Positions 1-5,879 of a DNA stretch of 21,424 bases are shown in pieces (position 1 is the first letter of the stretch; each line of letters starts with the position of its first letter). The notes below the pieces were generated by a model that was given only the letters and a program-made list of their open reading frames with translations, was not told the DNA's origin and ran no database searches. Both the position numbers and the translations under genes were made by a program. The DNA is taken from contig UQJV01000038.1 in assembly GCA_900541475.1 (NCBI GenBank), positions 1 to 21,424 of the forward strand, in the 5' to 3' direction. This DNA is from an uncultured Collinsella sp. Its GTDB lineage: Bacteria > Actinomycetota > Coriobacteriia > Coriobacteriales > Coriobacteriaceae.

Positions 1-766
1 GGCTCTGCGGGTTATCAAAGATGTCGGCAGGGCTGCCCTGCTCGACGATCTTGCCGCCATTCATAACGATGATGTCGTCAGAGATATAGCGGACCGTCTG
101 GATGTCATGGCTGATGAACACCATGGCCAGGCCGAGCTCCTTCTTAAGGTCGGTCAGCAGGTTCAGAATCTGCGCGCGGACCGAAACGTCCAGAGCCGAG
201 GTGGGCTCGTCGGCGATGATGGCATCGGGGTTCAGCGACAGGGCACGGGCAATTGCGACGCGCTGGCGCTGGCCGCCCGAAAGCTGGCCGGGAAGAACCT
301 CGGCGGCGGAGCTGGGCAGACCGGTGAGCTCCAAGAGCTCCTTGACGCGCTTCTCCTGCTCGGCCTCGGTGCCCAGGTTGTGGACGCGCATGGGGTCGAG
401 CAGTTGCTCGCGAACGACCATGCGGGGGTTGAGCGCCGTGGCCGGGTTCTGGAACACGACCGAGATGACGCGACCCATGTGGCGACGGTCCTCGGCGGTA
501 CGTTTGGTAACGTCCTTACCCTTAAAGTAGACCTTGCCGCTCGTGGGGGCCTGCAGGCCGCACATGACGTTGGCGGTGGTGGACTTTCCGCAACCGGACT
601 CGCCGACGATGCCGATGGTCTGTCCGGGCATGAGCTTAATCGTTACACCCTGGACGGCGTGAACCAGGTTGGGGTGCAGAATCGAGCCGGTACGGGTCCT
701 AAAGGTGACGTGGACGTCATCAAGGAAGATGATCGGCTCGACGCCGTTGACTGCGGTCTCGCTCAT
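1..766 (-). CDS. oppF: Oligopeptide ABC transporter ATP-binding protein OppF (partial, N-terminal 255 residues)
   Basis: This is the second nucleotide-binding subunit of a peptide importer, hydrolysing ATP on the cytoplasmic face of the OppB/OppC pore. The frame begins at ATG 766 and is still open at the window edge, so the C-terminal 60-80 residues are missing. Visible motifs are Walker A GESGCGKST (about residues 55-63), signature LSGGQ (162-166), Walker B DAIIADEPT (181-189) and the H-loop in FISHD (near 219). The start codon abuts the stop of the upstream oppCD gene, and its Shine-Dalgarno sequence GGAGGTGAT lies inside the end of that gene, so translation is probably coupled. The family assignment is firm. 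The OppF label rests on position as the second ATPase. The substrate (oligopeptide, dipeptide or nickel) cannot be read from this part. Confidence 0.93.
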   Translation of the reverse strand, partial: MSETAVNGVEPIIFLDDVHVTFRTRTGSILHPNLVHAVQGVTIKLMPGQTIGIVGESGCGKSTTANVMCGLQAPTSGKVYFKGKDVTKRTAEDRRHMGRVISVVFQNPATALNPRMVVREQLLDPMRVHNLGTEAEQEKRVKELLELTGLPSSAAEVLPGQLSGGQRQRVAIARALSLNPDAIIADEPTSALDVSVRAQILNLLTDLKKELGLAMVFISHDIQTVRYISDDIIVMNGGKIVEQGSPADIFDNPQS

Positions 767-2782
767 CTACATCACCTCCGCGTGAGGGGTCAAACCATTT
801 GCCTTGAGCACCTCATCGGGGAGCTCGGAATAGAAGTGCTCGGTGCCGGGCACGCGCTTGAAGACCGGACGGGTGTCCAGGCCAATGCGCGGATGGCTCG
901 AGCGGGGTGCGAAGCGATCGCCCTTGGGGAAATCGCGCGGGCTCGGAACGGCGCCAGGCACCTGGTGCAGGCGGCCCGAACCGCTCTCGATGGACAGGAC
1001 GGAACCCAGAAGACCGCGAGTGTACTCGTGGATCGGGTTGGTGAGCAGCTCCTTGGTGGGCGCCTGCTCGATAACCTGGCCGGCGTACATAACCGTGATG
1101 TTATGAGCGACCTCGGCGACCAGTGCCAGGTCGTGCGAAACGAAGATCATGGCAAAGCCGAGCTTGGCCTGAAGGTCGTTAAGCAGCTTGATGACCTGCT
1201 TCTGGACGGTAACGTCCAGAGCGGTCGTGGGCTCGTCGCAGATGACCAGCTTGGGGTCGCGGGTAAGGGCCATAGCGATCAGAACGCGCTGACGCTGACC
1301 ACCGGAAAGCTCATGCGGATAGCTCTCGAGCGTACGCTTGGGGTCGAGGCCCACGAGCTCCAGGAGCTCCTCGGCGCTTCGGGTGCCGCCGCGCTTGGTG
1401 AGCTGCTTCATCTGGGCGGAAATGAGCATGGAGGGGTTGAGCGAGGACAGGGCGTCCTGATAGACCATGGCGATATCGGTACCGCGCAGGCCGAACCACT
1501 CCTTCTTGCTCATCTTGAGCAGGTCGCGGCCCTCCCAGAGAACCTCGCCGGAGAGATGCTCGTCATCGTCGGTCAGGCCCATGATGGCAAGCGTGGTGAT
1601 GGACTTACCGCAGCCGGACTCACCGACCAGGCCCATGGTCTGGCCGGGACGGACATCAAAGTTGACGTGGTCGACGACGTTGATATCACCGTGGTGCTCA
1701 AACTGGATGCAGAAATCACGGACCGAAAGGATCGGCTCAACGGACTCATCGGGCACATGGCGGTCGTTACGCCTGAGCTCGACATCGCGCAGGGCGCCAA
1801 GACGGGCGGACAGGGACTGAGCCTGCTCCTTGTAAGCGCGAACGGGGTCGGAGACCAGCAGGTCGGCCTCGCGGCGCTTGGAGGAGTCGGTCGGATCCAG
1901 GGCGGCGGAGGGAGCAGCGGCCATGGCGTCGGTAATGCCCTCGGAGAGGATGTTGAGCGCCAGGCAGGTGATCATGATGGCCAGACCCGGGAACAGCGCC
2001 TGCCACCAACGGCCAGCGAGCACGCCGCCGCGGGCGTCGGCGAGGATGTTGCCCCAGGTAGCGGTGGGCTCCTGGATACCAGCGCCGATAAAGGTCAGCG
2101 AGGCCTCGAAGATGATGGCGTCGGCGACCAGGGTAACGGTGAAGACCATGATCGGGGCGATGCAGTTACGCAGAACATGCTTGATCAAAATCCACGGAGC
2201 CTTAGCGCCGGAAACGATGACCGCGCGGACATAGTCCTCGCCGTACTCGGACACGATGTTGGCGCGCACGATACGGGCAATCTGCGGAGTATACATAAAG
2301 CCGATGGCGAAGATGATCGACGGCACGGAATTGCCCAGGATGGAGACGAAGACGGCAGCGAGGGCGATGCCCGGGATGGACATGATGATATCCAGGATGC
2401 GCATGATCGCCTCGGAAACGGACTTGCGCGAAACCGCCGCGAGGGCGCCCACGACCGAACCGCAGACCAGAGCCATGGCAGTAGCACCGAAGCCGATGAT
2501 CAGCGAGTAACGGCCACCGTAAAGCATACGCGACAGGATGTCGCGGCCCTTATCGTCGGTACCGAAGATAAATCCGTTGCCGGGAGCCTGGCGAGCCGTA
2601 AAGATCTCGACCGGGCTATAGGGAGCAAGAAGGGGCGCCAGAATCGCAGTCAGGGCGACCAGCACCAGCACGACGGCGGCAATCTTAGAAGACAGCGTCA
2701 TCTTCTTCCAGCCACCAAGCTTGAGCCCCTTGGAGGCAGCCTTCTCGAGCTGCTCGGTTTGCTTCTCTCGAATCTTTACCAT
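767..2782 (-). CDS. Fused OppC-type permease and OppD-type ATPase of the peptide ABC importer
   Basis: One 671-residue chain joins two subunits that are usually separate. Residues about 28-290 are an OppC/DppC permease: an N-terminal membrane segment (32-53), a periplasmic stretch with FGTDDKGRD (73-81), further membrane helices and the EAA loop that contacts the ATPase (about 179-206). A hydrophilic linker (about 290-345) leads to an OppD/DppD ATPase with Walker A GESGCGKSI (387-395), LSGGQ (492-496), Walker B KLVICDEPT (511-519), H-loop H550 and the oligo_HPN region (583-592). The reading frame is continuous, so no frameshift is needed. The cysteines usually found near the C-terminus of OppD proteins (CxFxxRC) are absent; GDRFAPRSSHP (621-631) stands there. 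The gene lies 3 bp after oppB and directly before oppF. Permease/ATP-binding fusions of this type are known in Actinomycetota. Confidence 0.93.
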   Translation of the reverse strand: MVKIREKQTEQLEKAASKGLKLGGWKKMTLSSKIAAVVLVLVALTAILAPLLAPYSPVEIFTARQAPGNGFIFGTDDKGRDILSRMLYGGRYSLIIGFGATAMALVCGSVVGALAAVSRKSVSEAIMRILDIIMSIPGIALAAVFVSILGNSVPSIIFAIGFMYTPQIARIVRANIVSEYGEDYVRAVIVSGAKAPWILIKHVLRNCIAPIMVFTVTLVADAIIFEASLTFIGAGIQEPTATWGNILADARGGVLAGRWWQALFPGLAIMITCLALNILSEGITDAMAAAPSAALDPTDSSKRREADLLVSDPVRAYKEQAQSLSARLGALRDVELRRNDRHVPDESVEPILSVRDFCIQFEHHGDINVVDHVNFDVRPGQTMGLVGESGCGKSITTLAIMGLTDDDEHLSGEVLWEGRDLLKMSKKEWFGLRGTDIAMVYQDALSSLNPSMLISAQMKQLTKRGGTRSAEELLELVGLDPKRTLESYPHELSGGQRQRVLIAMALTRDPKLVICDEPTTALDVTVQKQVIKLLNDLQAKLGFAMIFVSHDLALVAEVAHNITVMYAGQVIEQAPTKELLTNPIHEYTRGLLGSVLSIESGSGRLHQVPGAVPSPRDFPKGDRFAPRSSHPRIGLDTRPVFKRVPGTEHFYSELPDEVLKANGLTPHAEVM

Positions 2783-2785
2783 AAT

Positions 2786-3742
2786 CTACACCGTCCTGAT
2801 GCGCGGGTTGATGAGCAGATAGAGCATGTCAACCACGATGTTGATGATGATGAAGGCAAGAGCAACGACGATAACGACGCCCTGAACCAGGTTCGCCTCG
2901 TTGCCCTGAACGCCCTGCAGAATCGCGGTGCCCATGCCGGGGAGGTTAAAGATAACCTCGATGACGACGGCGCCGCCCATGAGGTAACCGATCTTAAGAC
3001 CGAGGGTGGTGACCGGGGTGATCAGCGCATTGCGAAGAACGTTGATGCCGACGACGACCTTCTCGGGAACGCCGGCGCCGCGAGCCATACGGACATAATC
3101 CTTGTCGAGCTCCTCGACCATGGCGGTACGCACGATACGAGTCATCTGGCCCGTCAGCGGAAATGCCAAGGCGATAGCGGGCATGATCATACGTCCCAGA
3201 TAGCCAACCGGATTCGTGGTGAAGTGAGGCAGAGCACCCGATGCCGGGAGCACCTTAAGGTAGGAAGAGAACAGCAGGATCAACAGAACGGCAAGCCAGA
3301 ACGACGGGGTTGCCAAGCCGGCAATGGAAAAGACGCGGATCACTTGGTCCGGCCATTTGTCGCGATACAGTGCCGCGATGACGCCGAGCAAAAACGAAAC
3401 GACCGCACCGATGGCAAGACCGATGAAGGTCAGCTGCATCGTGACGGGCAGGGCCGTGGAGATGCGCTTGGCAACGGAGTTGCGAGCAGCACCATAGGTG
3501 CCCATGTCGCCATGAATCAAATCGCCCATATAGCGCACGTAGCGCACGGGCCAGGGGTCGTCCAGACCATACTTCTCATGGTACTCGGCAACCGCCTCGG
3601 GCGAGGCACCGTCACCCAACGCCGTGTAGGCGGGGTCGGTCTTGGAGAACGACATAAGGAAGAACACCAGGACGGTGACGCCCAATGCCATGATCGGCAG
3701 CGCCACAAGACGCCTTCCAATCAAACGTAGCAAGTTGTTCAC
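2786..3742 (-). CDS. oppB: Peptide ABC transporter permease OppB/DppB
   Basis: This 318-residue inner-membrane permease forms half of the import channel with the OppC part of the next gene. It begins with a cytoplasmic RLIGRR segment and a first helix (about 12-32). A long external loop containing EKYGLDDPWPVRY (about 56-68) is typical of OppB/DppB. Five further helices follow, with the EAA loop EELDKDYVRMARGAGVPEKVV at about 210-230. I chose the GTG at 3742 because AAAGGGGAG lies just upstream at normal spacing and family members begin at this point. An ATG 33 bp further upstream lies within the leader and lacks such a site. It sits between the binding-protein gene and the OppCD fusion, with 3 bp to the latter, so it is part of the same operon. 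Confidence 0.93.
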   Translation of the reverse strand: MNNLLRLIGRRLVALPIMALGVTVLVFFLMSFSKTDPAYTALGDGASPEAVAEYHEKYGLDDPWPVRYVRYMGDLIHGDMGTYGAARNSVAKRISTALPVTMQLTFIGLAIGAVVSFLLGVIAALYRDKWPDQVIRVFSIAGLATPSFWLAVLLILLFSSYLKVLPASGALPHFTTNPVGYLGRMIMPAIALAFPLTGQMTRIVRTAMVEELDKDYVRMARGAGVPEKVVVGINVLRNALITPVTTLGLKIGYLMGGAVVIEVIFNLPGMGTAILQGVQGNEANLVQGVVIVVALAFIIINIVVDMLYLLINPRIRTV

Positions 3743-3777
3743 GTTCTCTCCCCTTTCTTTTGTCGGTAGGACCAACC

Positions 3778-3805
3778 GGTATATTAGTATGGATACTCAT
3801 TACAA
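3778..3805 (-). promoter_or_regulatory. Possible internal promoter before oppB
   Basis: On the minus strand TTGTAA (3800-3805) and TATACC (3778-3783) are 16 bp apart, each matching four of six consensus positions. A perfect dyad, AGTAT-GG-ATACT (3786-3797), lies between the two boxes and could be an operator. The -35 overlaps the foot of the intercistronic hairpin. This is a weak call from pattern alone; the permease genes may simply be read through from the binding-protein gene. Confidence 0.25.
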
Positions 3806-3837
3806 GACCCGAGCGACATCGTTGCCGCCCGGGTCTT
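3804..3837 (-). terminator. Intercistronic stem-loop between the binding protein and oppB
   Basis: The arms AAGACCCG (3804-3811) and CGGGTCTT (3830-3837) pair perfectly, and an inner GCGAC/GTTGC stem extends the structure. With a one-base bulge the outer stem also extends by three pairs. On the minus strand the 3' side lacks a T-run, so it is more likely a partial attenuator or 3'-end stabiliser of the binding-protein mRNA than a full terminator. The T-rich flank (TCTTTGTTT) is on the plus strand, where no gene precedes it. Confidence 0.5.
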
Positions 3838-3884
3838 TGTTTCAACTATGAGGATACGGTCCCAACGACCGACATCCTGCATAC

Positions 3885-3900
3885 AGACTCAAGCGAGTCT
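3885..3900 (-). other. Small hairpin directly after the binding-protein stop codon
   Basis: AGACTC-AAGC-GAGTCT is a perfect 6-bp inverted repeat touching the stop codon of the binding-protein gene (3900-3902). It has no T-run. Together with the larger stem-loop at 3804-3837 it may mark the 3' end of a processed, more abundant binding-protein transcript, as is usual in ABC importers where the binding protein is needed in excess. Confidence 0.4.
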
Positions 3901-5513
3901 TACGCCTTGACGGTCGCAACGCCCCTGAAGGACATGCTCGTCGTGCCGATGCCCTTGAAGCCATCGAGGGCCTCGCCGTTGGGCGCAGTGGACGGATCGT
4001 CCCAGGAAGCGGAGACGGTCTTGACGTGGACAACGGGGTACAGAACGGCGTTGTCGGCAATGATGTCGAAGCACTCGTTCCACTTCTTCTGCTGTTCGTC
4101 GCCCTCGGCGGCAAGAGCCTCGTCCATGAGACCGTGGAGCTTCTGCCACTCAGCGGACTCCTTCCACGGGCAACGGGTCTGCATCCAGACGTTGTCGCCG
4201 TACCACCAGTTGAGCAGCAGGTCGGGGTCGGCGCCGAAGCAGGAAGGATCGCCAGGGGCAAGGAGGATATCGTAGGCCTCGCCGCCGTCGATGGCAGCGT
4301 AAGTGGCCGGCGAGGTATCGGTCTGGATGGTCACATCGAAGCCGAGAGCGTCGAGGTCGTTCTTGACCTGGGCGGCCATGCCCTTAATCTGCTCGTTGTC
4401 GGTGGTGCGCAGGGTGATGGCACCCGGGGTGATGCCAGATTCCTCGATGAGCTTCTTAGCCTTCTTGGCGTCGGTCTTGTACACCGTGGAAGCCTCATGA
4501 TAGTTGGTGAAGCTCTTGGGCAGGTAGCAGCTGGCAGCGGTGGCAAGGCCGGCGAAGGTGTTGCTGACCATCTTCTCGGTGTCGAGCGCATACATGACAG
4601 CCTGACGGACCTTGACGTTGTTCCAAGGCTCCTTGGCGACGTTGAACATGATGAAGCGGGTGCCGAAACCCTGAACGTTATCGATCTTGCAGCCGGCGTT
4701 CTCGAGCTGGTCGACGGCGTCAGCGGTAACGAGCTCCATAACGAGCGTGGAGCCCTCCTGCTGAGCGGTAACGCGAGCGGTGGGGTCGGTCAGGATGCTG
4801 TACTGGATCTTCTTATCCTCGGCAGCATACTCACCGTTGTACTCGGGGTTGGGAACCAGGGTGATTTCGGTATCGGAGATAGAGTCGTACATCCAGGGGC
4901 CGGAGCCGATCGGCTGCTTGGCGCGATCCTCCTCGGCCTGCGTGGCCGGGGTAACACGGACGATGGCCAGACGATCCTTGAGCAGGGAGAAGTTGGGGAC
5001 CTTGGTCTTGACCGTCACGGTGCTGGCGTCCTTGGCCTCGATGGACTCGAAGGGCTGGAAGAACGGAGCATAGGTAGCGGAAGCGGCGCAAGCGGTGTAG
5101 GAGGCGACGACATCGTCAGCGGTGACCTCGGTGCCATCGGAGAACTTCGCGCCCTTGCGGATGGTGACCTCGAACGTGGTGTCGTCCACGGACTTGGGAT
5201 CGTCGGTGGCGAGCTCGTTGAAGGTGCTGTAGTCGTGGTAATCGATACCGTAGAGGCCCTCGACGACGTGCCAGTTAGCACCCAGGCCCACAGCGGAGCC
5301 GGTGCTGGCGGGATCGAAGCTGGACGGAGCGTAAGCGGAACCAGCGGTGATCACGCCGCCGCCACGGTTGGCGGAATCGGTGGAACCGGAAGCGGAACCC
5401 TCGTCGCTAGAGCTGCCACCGCAGCCGGTGAGACCAAGCCCTGCGACAGCAGCGACGCTGCCGGTGAGGCCGAGGAACGAACGCCTGGACATACCCTTGT
5501 TGATGATGGCCAT
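3900..5513 (-). CDS. Peptide-binding lipoprotein of the ABC importer (SBP family 5, OppA/DppA-like)
   Basis: This 537-residue extracellular receptor delivers peptides to the OppB/OppC channel. The N-terminus carries SRRSFLGL (residues 9-16), a twin-arginine-like motif, then a hydrophobic stretch and the lipobox LTGC with Cys31 as the lipidated residue. A Gly/Ser-rich linker (about 32-60) follows. The body is typical of family 5 solute-binding proteins, with GGVITAGSAYAPSSFDPAST near the mature N-terminus and a long two-lobe domain. ATG 5513 was chosen because AGGAG lies just upstream at good spacing and the signal peptide then has the usual length; the frame extends five codons further without a better site. 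It is the first gene of the operon, 157 bp before oppB. The exact ligand cannot be told. The Tat route is inferred from the RR motif. Confidence 0.93.
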   Translation of the reverse strand: MAIINKGMSRRSFLGLTGSVAAVAGLGLTGCGGSSSDEGSASGSTDSANRGGGVITAGSAYAPSSFDPASTGSAVGLGANWHVVEGLYGIDYHDYSTFNELATDDPKSVDDTTFEVTIRKGAKFSDGTEVTADDVVASYTACAASATYAPFFQPFESIEAKDASTVTVKTKVPNFSLLKDRLAIVRVTPATQAEEDRAKQPIGSGPWMYDSISDTEITLVPNPEYNGEYAAEDKKIQYSILTDPTARVTAQQEGSTLVMELVTADAVDQLENAGCKIDNVQGFGTRFIMFNVAKEPWNNVKVRQAVMYALDTEKMVSNTFAGLATAASCYLPKSFTNYHEASTVYKTDAKKAKKLIEESGITPGAITLRTTDNEQIKGMAAQVKNDLDALGFDVTIQTDTSPATYAAIDGGEAYDILLAPGDPSCFGADPDLLLNWWYGDNVWMQTRCPWKESAEWQKLHGLMDEALAAEGDEQQKKWNECFDIIADNAVLYPVVHVKTVSASWDDPSTAPNGEALDGFKGIGTTSMSFRGVATVKA

Positions 5514-5566
5514 GTCTTCTCCTATCAATAGAGAATCTTACCCGGGAGCACCTAGACTTGCCCCCG

Positions 5567-5617
5567 CGCAACTTGCGGACGATATATACCTTACCTACCG
5601 ACAAACCCAACTTGGGT
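5567..5617. repeat. Pair of near-identical short palindromes in the importer leader
   Basis: CGCAACTTGCG (5567-5577) and CCCAACTTGGG (5606-5616, extended by one pair to 5605-5617) are both perfect dyads around one central base and share the pattern C[CG]CAACTTG[CG]G. Their centres are 39 bp apart. Two copies of the same odd-length dyad upstream of a nutrient importer look like binding sites of one dimeric regulator. No regulator gene is in the window, so the function is inferred. Confidence 0.45.
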
Positions 5618-5650
5618 GCCGCGCTCGGCGACCGATACATACATCCGCTT

Positions 5651-5671
5651 GAACGGTATTTACTACCGTTC
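5651..5671. promoter_or_regulatory. 21-bp operator-like palindrome overlapping a possible -10
   Basis: GAACGGTA (5651-5658) and TACCGTTC (5664-5671) form a perfect 8-bp inverted repeat around TTTAC. There is no T-run on either side, so a terminator is unlikely. It overlaps the possible minus-strand -10 (5660-5665), the expected position for a repressor site controlling the peptide importer. Confidence 0.5.
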
Positions 5672-5688
5672 ACCGAAATCGTTGACAA
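5660..5688 (-). promoter_or_regulatory. Possible promoter of the peptide importer operon
   Basis: On the minus strand TTGTCA (5683-5688, five of six matches to TTGACA) is followed after exactly 17 bp by TAGTAA (5660-5665, a poor -10). It is placed about 147 bp before the binding-protein start. An alternative with TATATA (5584-5589) as the -10 lies nearer the gene. The weak -10 keeps the confidence low. Confidence 0.3.
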
Positions 5689-5779
5689 ACAAAATGGCAG
5701 ACAGTATGCATCGATGAGGTGAGATATCAGTCATCGTCAATCCGCAGGATAGCAGCGCTTTTCCTTCGGCGTAGTCAAA

Positions 5780-5800
5780 CGTTTTAGCGTTAATAAAACG
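5780..5800. repeat. AT-rich inverted repeat downstream of uvrC
   Basis: CGTTTTA (5780-5786) and TAAAACG (5794-5800) are perfect 7-bp arms around GCGTTAA. The stem is too AT-rich to be a good intrinsic terminator. It could be a further regulator site of the importer operon or a weak transcript end for uvrC. Confidence 0.3.
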
Positions 5801-5879
5801 AGAAATCAGCAGGCAATCATAGCGAAATATAAGGTTGAAATTCGCGCAATCATATATATATCAGTTGTTTAGGGCGAGT

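Larger units (their letters stand above)
5514..5879 (-). promoter_or_regulatory. Non-coding control region upstream of the peptide importer operon
   Basis: This 366 bp gap lies between the binding-protein start and the end of uvrC, both on the minus strand. It is more AT-rich than the genes. I see no credible ORF, tRNA or strong terminator for uvrC. It holds a possible promoter (5660-5688) and several perfect palindromes: 5567-5577, 5605-5617, 5651-5671 and 5780-5800. It most likely contains the operon promoter, repressor or activator sites and a leader of roughly 140 nt. Confidence 0.7.

Noticed and set aside
107..3730. A 1,207-codon open frame on the plus strand opposite the importer genes
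   Set aside because: It runs in exact register with the sense codons of oppF, oppCD and oppB, so it stays open only because TTA, CTA and TCA codons are avoided. The product is a low-complexity Gly/Asp/His/Leu-rich mirror with no domain, and the sense strand holds clear ABC transporter motifs.
3804..3845. Plus-strand terminator reading of the stem-loop with TCTTTGTTT
   Set aside because: No plus-strand gene precedes it, and antisense transcripts are not supported by anything else. It was kept only as a minus-strand intercistronic structure.
4026..5531. A 501-codon open frame opposite the binding-protein gene
   Set aside because: The cause is the same: it is in codon register with the sense gene, Gly/Val/Asp-rich, without recognisable motifs or a ribosome site. 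The sense strand encodes a complete SBP family 5 lipoprotein.
5682..5719. Plus-strand TTGACA with TATGCA 17 bp downstream, a possible promoter for a small RNA
   Set aside because: The -35 is perfect but the -10 matches only half of the consensus. No terminator or ORF follows before the convergent 3' end of uvrC. It is more likely an accident of the AT-rich control region.
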